In this document: piece after piece, positions 15,846 through 24,551 of the stretch | Layout of the letters: each line of letters opens with the position of its first letter | Position numbering within the stretch: the stretch's first letter is position 1 | DNA from: Dysosmobacter segnis | Lineage (GTDB): Bacteria; Bacillota; Clostridia; Oscillospirales; Oscillospiraceae | Length of the DNA: 64,000 nt | Assembly (NCBI RefSeq): GCF_014297285.1 | Contig: NZ_JACOQI010000002.1 | Coordinates: forward strand, 62,001 to 126,000 | Direction: 5' to 3' | The notes under the pieces: generated by a model | What the model saw: only the letters and a program-made list of their open reading frames with translations | Database searches by the model: none | Told to the model about the DNA's origin: nothing | Position numbers and translations under genes: made by a program

Positions 15846-18800
15846 TTACTGAATCTTCAATTCCTTCGCCATATCGTTCAGATTGATGGTCAAGATCTTA
15901 CTGACCCCCTGCTCCTGCATGGTGACGCCATACAGCACGTCGGCGGCCTCCATGGTGCCCCGGCGGTGGGTGATGACGATGAACTGGGTCTTATCCGCCA
16001 GCGTCCGCATATAACGGGCCGTGCGAACCACGTTGGCCTCGTCCAGCGCCGCCTCGATCTCGTCCATAATGCAGAACGGGGTGGGGTGCACCTTCAAAAT
16101 GGCAAAATATAACGCAATGGCCACGAACGCCTTCTCGCCGCCGGAGAGCAGCGAAATGGTTTTCAGGGCCTTACCGGGGGGCTGGGCCTTGATCTCGATG
16201 CCGCAGTCCAGAATGTGCTCCGGGTCCTCCAGTTCCAGCTTGGCCTGACCGCCGCCGAACAGCTCCACGAAGGTCTGTTCAAAGCTTTCGCTGAGCAATT
16301 TGAACTGCTGGCCGAAAATGTCAGTCATCTGGGAGGTGATCTCCCCGATGATGCCGGTCAGCTCGCCCTTGGCCTTTTCCACATCGTTCCGCTGATCCGT
16401 CAAGTAAGTGTACCGGCCATTGACCCGCTCAAACTCGTCGATGGCGCCTACATTGATGGTGCCGAGGCCGTTGATCTCCCGTTTCAGCTCCGCTACCCGG
16501 CGGGACGCCTTGGGTACGCTTTCCAGCTCGATCCGCTGGGCCTGAGCGTCAGAATGGTTCAGCTCGTAGGTCTCCCACAGCTTGTCCAAGATCTGCTTTT
16601 CCTCCATGGCGGAGGTGGTTAGCTTCGTTTCCAGTCTGCTGGCGGCCCGTTCCAGATTCAGGAGCGTTTCGTTCATCTCCTGACCGGCGCGGCTCTTGGC
16701 GGTGCGTTCCGCCTCCAGTGCGATCTTTTCCTGACTGATCCCCGCCAGCCGCTCCGAGATCACGGCGCTCTGTGCCTTCAGCTGTGCCTGTTCCGCTCTC
16801 CGCTGGCCGATCTCGGTCTGAGCCGCCTCAATCTGCCGCTGATACTGGGCCAAGGCCGCTTCCTTCTGGCTTCGGTCACCGGACAGCTCCGCTGCCAGCG
16901 CTCGCAGATCGGCGGCACGGCGCAGCGCCCCCTCCCGGTTGGCGTCGATGGCGGCCAGCTCCGCCTTGTGGGCGGCGATAGCCTCAGACAGTTGCCCGGA
17001 CTGGGCCAGCAGCTCGCTCTGCCCGGATAGGATGGCCTCCGCCTGTACGCGGCAGCTGGCTGCCTCACCTTCCCGGTCCGCCACGGTCTGCTCTGCCGCC
17101 GCGTTTCTGACCTCGTTTTCCTGAATACGGCCGTCGATGGCCTCGATTTCGCCGGTGAGATTTTCCACGCTCTCCCGCAAATTGGAAAGCAGCATATCAA
17201 ACTGATTCTTCACGCCCTGCAGCCGCAGGACCTCGTCCTCGGCGGCGCGGCGCTGGGTCTCGGCGGTGGTCAGCTCGTACTGAGCTGCGTCCAGCTCCCG
17301 GCGGGAGGCTTCCTCCGCAGCCTTGGCCTCCTCCAATTTCCGGTGCATCTCCGATGCCCGGCCATTCAGCCGTTCCAGCTCCGCCGCGCGGCTCAGCACA
17401 CCGGCGCTGCGGCTGGTAGAGCCGCCGGTCATGGAGCCGCCCCGGTTGATGACCTGTCCGTCCAGCGTCACGATGCGAAAGGCGTTGCGGTACTTCCGGG
17501 CCATGGCAATGCCGCAGTCCAGATCCTCCGCAATCACCGTTTTTCCCAGAAGGCTGTTAAAAATTTGCGTATACTTAGGGTCGAAGCGCACCAACCGGGA
17601 CGCCACGCCCACAAAACCGAACTCGTTCTCCACGCCCCGCTCCCGAAGTTCCTCTCCCCGGATGGCGGTGAGGGGCAGGAAGGTGGCACGGCCGCCCTCC
17701 CGCTGCTTCAGGAAGGCGATGGCGCTCTTGGCGTCCTCCTCCCGGTCCACTACGATGTTCTGCAAACCGGCACCCAAAGCGATCTCTATGGCAAGGGAAT
17801 ACTTGCCGTCGGTCTTCATCAGACCCGCCACCGGGCCGTGGATGCCCCGGAGGTTGTTCTGGGCCTGACAGACCAGCTTGACAGCCTTGTTGAAGCCCTC
17901 GTAGTCCTTTTCCATTTCCGTCAGCAGACGGATGCGGTTATCCAGCGCGCCCACATCCATGGTGAGCTTCACTCTGGCTTCGGCAGCGGCGTCGGCCTTC
18001 TTCTTCCGCTCCTCCATCCGCAGGGTATGTCCGCTGATGATGTTGGCGGCAGCCTCCGCGTCCTCTTGTGCGTCCTCCAAGGCCCGGCGGTTAGCTTTTG
18101 CCTCCCGCCCCTGTTCCTCTAACTGACGCTCCGCGGTCTCCTTATCCGCCAGCGCCGCCATGCGGCGGGATCTGATCTGCTCCGTCTCCGCCCGGATGGC
18201 GGCGGCCTCCGCACGGGCGTCTGCGGCAGCGGCAATGGCGATGGCCTCTTTACCTCGGAAAGCCTCTGCCTCCGCGGCGGCGCCTCCCGCCTGCTCCGAC
18301 GCAGCCTGAGCCTGAGCCAGCAGCTTGTCCAGTTCCGCATTCAGCGCGGCGGCCTGCTGCTCCAACTCTGTCGCTTGGGCGTCCTGTTCCGCTGCCTGGA
18401 CCTCATAGCCCCCGGTGCGGCTCTCTGATTCCTCCAGTTCGCTTTTTGCTCGTTCAATATTCTCCGTCAGATGGCTGATGGTGCTTTCCAGCACCGCCAC
18501 GGCGGAATCCTGCTCCGCTGTCCGGGCGTCCAGCTGGGCGGCTTCAGTCCGCAGACCCTCCGCCTCCATGTCCTTTTCCTGCATCCGCTGGCCAAACTGC
18601 TCGTTTTCCGCGAACAGTGCGTCCATGCGGGACCGGGCCTCGTCCCGTTCCTGTTCCGCGTTCCGCAGGTCGATCTCAATCTTCCGGGCGTTGGCCTTCA
18701 ACGCGTCCAGATTTTCCAGCCACAGGGAGATCTCCAACAGGCGCATCTCGTCCCGGAGGACCAGATATTTTTTCGCTGTCTCCGCCTGCATCCGCAGCGG

Positions 18801-19412
18801 CTCTACCTGAAGCTCCAGCTCCGCGATCTTATCGTTGATCCGCACCAGATTTTCCTCTGTGCGTTCCAGCTTCCGCTCCGCTTCTTCCTTCCGGTGGCGG
18901 TACTTGGAAATACCTGCCGCCTCCTCGAAGATCTCCCGGCGGTCCGTGCTCTTGGTGGAGAGGATCTCATCCACCCGGCCCTGACCTACGATGGAATAGC
19001 CCTCCCGGCCCATGCCGGTGTCCATAAACAGCTCCGTCATGTCCTTCAGTCGGACGGACTGGCGGTTGATGTAATACTCGCTCTCTCCGCTGCGGTAATA
19101 CCGCCGGGTGACGGCCACCTCAGACTCGTCCATAGATGGGAACAGATGACCGGTGTTGTCCAGCACCAGCGTCACCTGAGCAAAGCCCACCGGGGCGCGT
19201 TTTTCCGTGCCGCCGAAGATCACGTCCTCCATTTTGCCGCCCCGGAGGGCCTTGCTGGACTGCTCGCCCATGACCCAGCGGATGGCGTCAGAAATGTTGG
19301 ACTTGCCGGAGCCGTTAGGCCCCACGATGGCCGTAATATCCTCACCGAAGTTCAGGACCGTCTTATCAGGGAAGGATTTGAAGCCCTGCACCTCCAGTGC
19401 TTTTAAGTACAT
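15846..19412 (-). CDS. smc: Chromosome segregation protein SMC
   Basis: Condensin ATPase of 1188 residues that works with the ScpA and ScpB encoded in this window. Walker A is GPNGSGKSNISDAIRWVMG near residue 32. Two long coiled-coil arms (about 170-500 and 660-1010), rich in Ala/Glu, flank the hinge (about 510-640, with GLQNIVVDREEDAKSAI and NRGGSMTGGS). The C-terminal head has the ABC signature LLSGGEKAFVAIAL and Walker B CIMDEIEAALDEANV. GAGGTGAGACATAG lies before the ATG at 19412, and a good promoter is just upstream. The length is normal and no frame break was seen. Confidence 0.97.
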   Translation of the reverse strand: MYLKALEVQGFKSFPDKTVLNFGEDITAIVGPNGSGKSNISDAIRWVMGEQSSKALRGGKMEDVIFGGTEKRAPVGFAQVTLVLDNTGHLFPSMDESEVAVTRRYYRSGESEYYINRQSVRLKDMTELFMDTGMGREGYSIVGQGRVDEILSTKSTDRREIFEEAAGISKYRHRKEEAERKLERTEENLVRINDKIAELELQVEPLRMQAETAKKYLVLRDEMRLLEISLWLENLDALKANARKIEIDLRNAEQERDEARSRMDALFAENEQFGQRMQEKDMEAEGLRTEAAQLDARTAEQDSAVAVLESTISHLTENIERAKSELEESESRTGGYEVQAAEQDAQATELEQQAAALNAELDKLLAQAQAASEQAGGAAAEAEAFRGKEAIAIAAAADARAEAAAIRAETEQIRSRRMAALADKETAERQLEEQGREAKANRRALEDAQEDAEAAANIISGHTLRMEERKKKADAAAEARVKLTMDVGALDNRIRLLTEMEKDYEGFNKAVKLVCQAQNNLRGIHGPVAGLMKTDGKYSLAIEIALGAGLQNIVVDREEDAKSAIAFLKQREGGRATFLPLTAIRGEELRERGVENEFGFVGVASRLVRFDPKYTQIFNSLLGKTVIAEDLDCGIAMARKYRNAFRIVTLDGQVINRGGSMTGGSTSRSAGVLSRAAELERLNGRASEMHRKLEEAKAAEEASRRELDAAQYELTTAETQRRAAEDEVLRLQGVKNQFDMLLSNLRESVENLTGEIEAIDGRIQENEVRNAAAEQTVADREGEAASCRVQAEAILSGQSELLAQSGQLSEAIAAHKAELAAIDANREGALRRAADLRALAAELSGDRSQKEAALAQYQRQIEAAQTEIGQRRAEQAQLKAQSAVISERLAGISQEKIALEAERTAKSRAGQEMNETLLNLERAASRLETKLTTSAMEEKQILDKLWETYELNHSDAQAQRIELESVPKASRRVAELKREINGLGTINVGAIDEFERVNGRYTYLTDQRNDVEKAKGELTGIIGEITSQMTDIFGQQFKLLSESFEQTFVELFGGGQAKLELEDPEHILDCGIEIKAQPPGKALKTISLLSGGEKAFVAIALYFAILKVHPTPFCIMDEIEAALDEANVVRTARYMRTLADKTQFIVITHRRGTMEAADVLYGVTMQEQGVSKILTINLNDMAKELKIQ

Positions 19413-19466
19413 CTATGTCTCACCTCGATCTACACCCATATACTTTGAACATACTTTAACTAAGAT

Positions 19467-19495
19467 ACTATACCAGAAAAGCGCACTTATTTCAA
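19467..19495 (-). promoter_or_regulatory. Sigma-A promoter of smc
   Basis: Minus strand TTGAAA, 17-bp spacer, TATAGT, about 50 bases before the smc ATG. Confidence 0.72.
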
Positions 19496-19496
19496 T

Positions 19497-19526
19497 AGGA
19501 AAACGAGGGGTGTCACCCCCTCGTTT
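19497..19526 (-). terminator. Terminator overlapping the tepA stop codon
   Basis: Inverted repeat AAACGAGGGG/CCCCTCGTTT at 19501-19526. The tepA TGA (19513-19515) lies in its loop, and TTTTCC follows on the minus strand. Confidence 0.65.
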
Positions 19527-20211
19527 CGTTCATTTTCCGATAGAGCCAGTCCAATCCTTCCCGCAATCCGCCCAGCTGGTCGATGATCCCCAGATGCACC
19601 GCCTCCTCACCGTAGATCACGCTGCCCACATCCGCCGCCATGTCATCCTTTGCCAGCATGAGGGCCTGAAACTTCTCCGCCGAGATCCGGCTGTGTCCCG
19701 CCACAAAGGCCACGATCCGCTCCTGAAGCCGCTGAAAATAGTTGTAGGTCTGGGGCGCAGCGATGACCGTTCCGCTCATCCGCACGGGATGGATGGTCAT
19801 GGCGGCGGAGGGCACCGCAAAGCTCCGCTGGGCCGCCACCGCCAATGGGACGCCAATGGAATGGCTGCCCCCTAAAACGATGGCCGCCGTGGGCTTGGTC
19901 AGTCCGGCGATCAGCTCCGCGATGGCCAGTCCCGCCTCCACATCACCGCCCACGGTGTTCAGCAGAAATAAAATACCGTCTACCTCCCGGCTCTCCTCCA
20001 GCTTCGCCAGCAGAGGCAGCATGTGCTCATACTGGGTGGTTTTCGTGCCGTTGGGCGCCGCCGTGTGCCCCTCGATCTGTCCGATGATGGCCAGCGTATA
20101 AACGGTTCCGTGGGCGGTTTTTGTCATGGCGGAGCCGAAATCTACTACGTTCTGGTTCACCTGACTCCCTTCCCGCTCCTCCGTCGCCTTTGTCTCCTTG
20201 TCCTTCTCCAT
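19513..20211 (-). CDS. tepA: ClpP-family serine protease, TepA type
   Basis: Translocation-enhancing protein TepA (YmfB) is a ClpP-fold peptidase proposed to degrade signal peptides after secretion. After a charged 30-residue start comes YTLAIIGQIEGH, FLLNTVGGDVEAGLAIAELI (the oxyanion-hole Gly-Gly), GGSHSIGVPLAVAA (nucleophile Ser, about residue 120) and AAMTIHPVRMSG (catalytic His). The C-terminal LGIIDQLGGLREGL resembles other ClpP/SppA proteins. GAGGG precedes the ATG at 20211. In its upstream region lies element B at 20278-20502, then the 5'-nucleotidase gene, so its own promoter is not obvious. TepA next to smc is not a standard pair. Confidence 0.85.
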   Translation of the reverse strand: MEKDKETKATEEREGSQVNQNVVDFGSAMTKTAHGTVYTLAIIGQIEGHTAAPNGTKTTQYEHMLPLLAKLEESREVDGILFLLNTVGGDVEAGLAIAELIAGLTKPTAAIVLGGSHSIGVPLAVAAQRSFAVPSAAMTIHPVRMSGTVIAAPQTYNYFQRLQERIVAFVAGHSRISAEKFQALMLAKDDMAADVGSVIYGEEAVHLGIIDQLGGLREGLDWLYRKMNETRG

Positions 20212-20277
20212 TGCGATCCCTCACTTTCCCCGTTAGTCTCCGCAGGAAAGCGCCGGCCTATGCGCCGGAACGAAAAA

Positions 20278-20309
20278 GAGAGCCGCAGAGATAAAATCTC
20301 TGCGGCTCT
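20278..20309 (-). terminator. Gene-distal terminator hairpin flanking element B
   Basis: Stem AGAGCCGCAGAG/CTCTGCGGCTCT with loop ATAAAAT, followed on the minus strand by CTCTTTTTCG. It is a 32-bp exact match to 20471-20502. Confidence 0.75.
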
Positions 20310-20470
20310 GAGACTGTCGATAAAGTAGTAAGTTCTCCGCGACGGTAAGGAAGGGTGTGCGCGGGAAACCCAAGAGGGGTGTCCCGCGCCATTAAAATCC
20401 TAAGTTTTCAGAACTTTTATGAAGTTCTGAAAACTTGCTCAGCGGGGAGAAAAGAATTTTTCGACACGCT
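20310..20470 (-). mobile_element. Terminator-nested repeat element, copy B (short form)
   Basis: A 161-bp non-coding element between two exact 32-bp copies of the 5'-nucleotidase gene's terminator hairpin. It begins GAGACTGTCGATAAAG and ends TTTTTCGACACGCTG, an imperfect terminal inverted repeat. Internal stems are AGTTTTCAGAACTT/AAGTTCTGAAAACT (20404-20436), CTCAGCG/CGCTGAG (20439-20472, extending into the flank) and GTGCGCGGG/CCCGCGCC (about 20358-20390). It differs from copy C at only a few positions and looks like a long-form element with internal stem-loops deleted. It has no coding capacity, so any mobility must be supplied from elsewhere. Confidence 0.8.
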
Positions 20471-20502
20471 GAGAGCCGCAGAGATAAAATCTCTGCGGCT
20501 CT
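20471..20502 (-). repeat. Gene-proximal duplicate of the 5'-nucleotidase terminator hairpin
   Basis: 32-bp exact direct repeat of 20278-20309, 33 bases past the nucleotidase stop. On the minus strand it runs into element B and not into a U-tract. On the plus strand CTTTTGG follows. Confidence 0.88.
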
Positions 20503-20535
20503 TTTGGAAATCAATGTGTGTTTTACGTCTGAAAA

Positions 20536-22716
20536 TCAGGCAGCCTTGGGCATCATCTCGGCAGCAGGGATCACCTTCATGCAGAAGTTGGCCAGGAATT
20601 CTGCCACGTTGTAGCGAGGCGCCGCGGCGCGGGGCGTCAGGGTCTTTTCAGCCGCCAGAACGCCGGAGCCGACAGCCCACTGCATCGCGGGGATGGCATA
20701 CTCGCCAACCTCACCCACGTCCTCGAAGGAGAGGATATTGGTATCCTCGCCCACAGACACATCATAACCCATGAACTGTGCGTAGCGATACAGGATGGTC
20801 AGGAACTGCTGACGGGAAATGGCCTGTGCCGGGGCAAAGGTCGTCTCGGTGATGCCGTTGGTCAGCTTGTTCTCGGCTGCCCAGGCGATGGCCTTGACGA
20901 AGGGAGAGGTAGCGGCCACATCGCCGAAGGGATTGGCGTTCTTGGGCTCGGGAGAGCCGTTCATCCGCCACAGCACCGTGACCATCTGGCCCCGGGTGAT
21001 GGTGTTGTTGGGCATGAACATCGTATCCGTGACGCCCTTGAAGATATTGTTCTCATAGCAGTACTTCACCGCGCTGTAATAGGCGGCGGAAGGATCCACA
21101 TCCGTAAAGGGCAGGCCCTTGATGATGGTGATGCGGTCACCGGCCTCGCCGTAATTCTCAGCGGACACAACGCCCTTCAGCTCGGTCTTAACATAATCCA
21201 TCACGACCTCGTCCATGGGGATACCCAGATCGTAGTTGACGGAAGCGGTCTTGAAGGCGTAATAGGTATCGCCGCCGGCAGCCAGGAAGTCATTGGTAGC
21301 GATGGTGTAGACCGTTCTGAGGTTGAAGGCCTTGCCGCCAACGGACTGGATCGTAACACGGCGGATGGTCTTGGGTGCGTGGTAGGTGGAGCCTTCATAC
21401 ACATCGCCCGCGTCATAGGTCTTGGTGCCGTCAATGGTGTAGACGATGCCGCTGACCTGGGGGAAGCCGCCGATGGAATCCGGCGTGCAGTAGGTCGAAG
21501 CCTCCAGAGCCTCCAGCAGCTCCGCGCCGGTGACCTTCACGATGCTCAGTGTGTTGCCGAAGGGCAGCACGGTGTTGATGTCCTTCTTGGTAATATCGCC
21601 CTTCTTGATGGTGGCCCGGATGCCGCCGCCGTTGGTGACAGCCGCGTCCACCTTGGTGCCGTTCTTGCCTGCGCCCCAAACCAGCGCATCGGTGATGAGG
21701 TCACCCAGATTGGTCTCGTGGGTCCGGACATTGGCCTTCACGCCGTCCAGCTCCACCTTGGTCTTGGCGAACACGGTGCCGTAGTCGTCGTCAATTTCCT
21801 TCTGGATAGCGGCGGCTCTGGCAGCCACGTCCTTATCCTCGGCAGTCATGCCCTCGGTAGGAGCGCTCATAGCCGTGACCTTGCCCTTGGGGCTGATGGT
21901 CACAACGCCAACGCTGGCCAGCTTGGTGCCGGTGGACGTGAGGAGGGTGCCGTTGACCTTGCCGTCCTTGTCGGTCACTTCGGCAATGTCCTTCATGGTG
22001 GAGTGGGAGTGTCCGTCAATGAATACGTCGATACCGTCCACAACATTCAGCAGGTCCGTGGAGCGGTTGCCAATGGATTCCTTATCGATGCCCAGATGGC
22101 CCAGGCAGATGATGTAATCGCAGCCGTCCGCCTTCAGGGAGTCCACCTGCGCCTGTGCGCAGTCAAACATGGACTTGTCGCCCAGAATGGTCACGCCCTT
22201 GATCTTAGCGGGGTGTGCCTTGGTTGGGGTCTCAGGGGTCTCCAGACCGAACACGCCGATCTTGACGCCGGACGGCGTAGTGAAGATCTGGTTGGCGTTG
22301 AATGCCACCTTCCCCTGATAGAGCACGTTGGCTGCCACAATTGGGAACTTGGCTTCCTTGGAGAGATTCACCAGATTGTCATAGCCGTAGTCGAACTCGT
22401 GGTTGCCAAGGGTCGTGACGTCATACCCGGCCATGTTCATCAGTTCAACAGCCGTTTTACCCTGAGAAACGCTGACCGTGGGATCGCCCTGGCAGAAGTC
22501 GCCGGCGTCCATCAGCAGGACATAGGCGCCCTCAGCCTCATAGGCTTTCTTCAAGGCCGCCACCTTGGCATAGCCGGAAATAGCGCCGTGCACATCGTTG
22601 GTGTGCAGCACCACTACATAGCCGTCCATCTCGCCCTTGGTCTCGTCCGCAGAGACTGTGACCGTCAGGGAGAAGATCATAGCCAATGCCAGCAGCACAG
22701 ACAGGAACTTCTTCAT
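20536..22716 (-). CDS. Secreted 5'-nucleotidase/metallophosphatase with SLH repeats
   Basis: Exported enzyme of the UshA/YfkN type, 726 residues, that removes phosphate from nucleotides outside the cell. Signal peptide: MKKFLSVLLALAMIFSLTVT, then SADE. The metallophosphatase domain (about 30-280) has VVLHTNDVHGAI, LLMDAGDFCQGDP, TLGNHEFDYG and DVFIDGHSHSTM. The 5'-nucleotidase C-domain (about 310-500) has TNGGGIRATIKKGDI and IATNDFLAAGGDTY. The last 200 residues hold SLH-type repeats (FTDVDPSAAYYSAVKYCYEN, FGDVAATSPFVKAIAWAAEN, a weaker third), expected to bind the cell wall. AGGAGG precedes the ATG at 22716. Expression is probably from the promoter at 22784-22811. Confidence 0.92.
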   Translation of the reverse strand: MKKFLSVLLALAMIFSLTVTVSADETKGEMDGYVVVLHTNDVHGAISGYAKVAALKKAYEAEGAYVLLMDAGDFCQGDPTVSVSQGKTAVELMNMAGYDVTTLGNHEFDYGYDNLVNLSKEAKFPIVAANVLYQGKVAFNANQIFTTPSGVKIGVFGLETPETPTKAHPAKIKGVTILGDKSMFDCAQAQVDSLKADGCDYIICLGHLGIDKESIGNRSTDLLNVVDGIDVFIDGHSHSTMKDIAEVTDKDGKVNGTLLTSTGTKLASVGVVTISPKGKVTAMSAPTEGMTAEDKDVAARAAAIQKEIDDDYGTVFAKTKVELDGVKANVRTHETNLGDLITDALVWGAGKNGTKVDAAVTNGGGIRATIKKGDITKKDINTVLPFGNTLSIVKVTGAELLEALEASTYCTPDSIGGFPQVSGIVYTIDGTKTYDAGDVYEGSTYHAPKTIRRVTIQSVGGKAFNLRTVYTIATNDFLAAGGDTYYAFKTASVNYDLGIPMDEVVMDYVKTELKGVVSAENYGEAGDRITIIKGLPFTDVDPSAAYYSAVKYCYENNIFKGVTDTMFMPNNTITRGQMVTVLWRMNGSPEPKNANPFGDVAATSPFVKAIAWAAENKLTNGITETTFAPAQAISRQQFLTILYRYAQFMGYDVSVGEDTNILSFEDVGEVGEYAIPAMQWAVGSGVLAAEKTLTPRAAAPRYNVAEFLANFCMKVIPAAEMMPKAA

Positions 22717-22783
22717 TCGCAAAGACCTCCTTTTTATTTAGGGCGGTACAATTTGCAAGCGAGTCCCGCCCTGCTATGTCCAA

Positions 22784-22811
22784 ATTATACCATATCGACC
22801 TTTGGTTGCAA
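22784..22811 (-). promoter_or_regulatory. Sigma-A promoter of the 5'-nucleotidase gene
   Basis: Minus strand TTGCAA, 16-bp spacer, TATAAT. Confidence 0.7.
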
Positions 22812-22937
22812 CTACTATTTGTAAATTTTTGTGTTTTATCCGGTCAATTCTCCGTCAGCTCTCCCCCATTGTCCCTCTGGTTTTTTTCGGAAAACCGTGC
22901 TATACTGACGACAGAATCTAATCTGGAGGTGCTTTAT

Positions 22938-24314
22938 ATGCGTACGCTGTTCAAGGGCGGTACCGTCATCACCGGCCGGGGGCCCAAGCGGGCCGACGTG
23001 CTGGTGGAGGGTGAAAAGGTCAGGCAGGTGGGCCGTCTGATCCTCACTCCGGCAGACCGGACGGTGGATGTGGAGGGCTGTCTCCTGTTCCCCGGCTTTA
23101 TTGACGCCCACACCCACTTTGATCTGGACGTCTGCAACACCACCACGGCGGACGATTTCACCACCGGCAGCCGTGCGGCTCTGAAGGGCGGCACTACCAC
23201 CGTCATCGACTTCGCCTGTCCCAACAAGGGTGAAAGTCTGCAATACGGTCTGGATCTCTGGCATCAAAAAGCGGACGGCCGCACCTTCTGCGACTACGGC
23301 TTCCACATGACCATCGACGATTGGAACGAATCCATCCGGGCGGAGCTGCCGGAGATGTTCCGCCAGGGCGTGTCCTCCTTCAAGATGTATATGACTTACC
23401 CCGCCATGATGGTGGGGGACCGGGATATGTACTGGGCCTTGAAGGAGCTGCGTCACCTGGGCGGTATCTGCGGTGTCCACTGTGAGAACGCCGGCGTCAT
23501 CGACGGTATGATCGCTGAGAAAAAGGCCGCCGGGCTGATGGGTCCCTCCAGTCATCCGGAGACCCGTCCTCCCTATCTGGAGGCTGAGGCCATCAGCCGC
23601 CTTCTGCGGATCGCCCAGGCGGCGGACTGCCCGGTGGTCATCGTCCACCTGACCAACGAGGAGGCTCTCAAGGAGGTGGAGCACGCCCGGAAGCGGGGCC
23701 AGAAGGTCTATGTGGAGACCTGTCCCCAGTACCTGCTGCTGGACGAGAGCGTTTATTACGCTCCCGACTACTCTCAGGCGGCCCGGTACATCTGCGCGCC
23801 CCCCATCCGGGAAAAGGCCAATCAGGAGGTTCTGTGGCGGGGCCTGCGCCGCGGCGAGATCCAGACGATCTCCACCGACCACTGCTCCTTCACGCTGGCA
23901 CAGAAGGACGCGGGCCGGGAGGACTTCACCAAGATCCCCGGCGGTCTCCCCGGTGTGGAGACCCGAGGCGAGTTGATCTATTCCTACGGCGTGGCCGCCA
24001 AGAAGCTCTCTCTGGCCCAGATGTGCCGGGTGCTGAGTGAGAACCCCGCCAAGCTGTACGGTCTCTATCCCCGCAAGGGCGTTCTGGCCCCCGGCAGCGA
24101 TGCCGACATCGTGGTCTACGATCCCGGTGACAGCCATGTGATCCGTGCGGAGGACTGCGTCGCCAACGTGGACTACAACCCCTACGAGGGCTTTGTCACC
24201 GCAGGCGGCATCCGGGAGGTCTGGCTCCGTGGCCGCAAGACCATGGAGAACGGCAAGGTGCTGGACACCGTCCCGGCAGGCATGTATCTGGCCCGTGGAA
24301 AATGCGATCTGTAA
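22938..24314 (+). CDS. hydA: Dihydropyrimidinase/hydantoinase family amidohydrolase
   Basis: Cyclic-amide hydrolase of the D-hydantoinase/dihydropyrimidinase family, 458 residues. The binuclear metal site is visible as DAHTHFDLDV, the carboxylated lysine in SSFKMYMTYP, CGVHCENAGV, VIVHLTNEEAL and ISTDHCSFT. GTTTVIDFA and the C-terminal DADIVVYDPG and DYNPYEGF are also typical. GGAGGTGC lies 8 bases before the ATG at 22938; a longer reading upstream crosses the promoter region and has no support. A TATACT box at 22901-22906 suggests a promoter without a clear -35. It stands alone, with no pyrimidine- or hydantoin-degradation partner beside it, so the natural substrate is open. Confidence 0.92.
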   Translation: MRTLFKGGTVITGRGPKRADVLVEGEKVRQVGRLILTPADRTVDVEGCLLFPGFIDAHTHFDLDVCNTTTADDFTTGSRAALKGGTTTVIDFACPNKGESLQYGLDLWHQKADGRTFCDYGFHMTIDDWNESIRAELPEMFRQGVSSFKMYMTYPAMMVGDRDMYWALKELRHLGGICGVHCENAGVIDGMIAEKKAAGLMGPSSHPETRPPYLEAEAISRLLRIAQAADCPVVIVHLTNEEALKEVEHARKRGQKVYVETCPQYLLLDESVYYAPDYSQAARYICAPPIREKANQEVLWRGLRRGEIQTISTDHCSFTLAQKDAGREDFTKIPGGLPGVETRGELIYSYGVAAKKLSLAQMCRVLSENPAKLYGLYPRKGVLAPGSDADIVVYDPGDSHVIRAEDCVANVDYNPYEGFVTAGGIREVWLRGRKTMENGKVLDTVPAGMYLARGKCDL

Positions 24315-24415
24315 CACCATTCCTGTGAAGGATTATCGCTTTATATCGTATTGAATTCAACAGTTTTCGTTTATTTTTGCAAAAAATCCCGCAGTTTGTC
24401 CCGTGTTTCCCACGA

Positions 24416-24444
24416 TTGCATTTCTTTTTATTCTTTGCTATAAT
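24416..24444 (+). promoter_or_regulatory. Sigma-A promoter of nrdG
   Basis: TTGCAT, 17-bp spacer, TATAAT. The predicted start is at about 24451, giving a 100-base leader that contains the hairpin at 24508-24529. Confidence 0.78.
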
Positions 24445-24507
24445 ACGGCTGTTGAAGAGACTGCCAGACGGTTTTCTTTACTTGAAATTCAGCGGATCAT
24501 CCAAAAG

Positions 24508-24532
24508 CAGGGGCGGTGGACCGCCCCTGTTT
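24508..24532 (+). terminator. Terminator-like hairpin in the nrdG leader
   Basis: Stem CAGGGGCGGT/ACCGCCCCTG followed by TTTCA, between the promoter and the ribosome-binding site of nrdG. It could be an attenuator; the U-tract is short. Confidence 0.4.
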
Positions 24533-24551
24533 CACCGCGGGGAGGTATTGT

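Noticed and set aside
20310..20470. Group II intron or known insertion sequence as explanation for the terminator-nested elements
   Set aside because: There is no reverse transcriptase, maturase or transposase frame, no intron domain V-like sequence, and the flanking duplication does not fit class C introns.
21379..22824. 481-residue plus-strand frame opposite the 5'-nucleotidase
   Set aside because: It is antisense to a gene with a signal peptide and full domain motifs; composition artefact.
22836..24320. 494-residue minus-strand frame opposite hydA
   Set aside because: Antisense shadow; hydA has the metal-site motifs and ribosome site.
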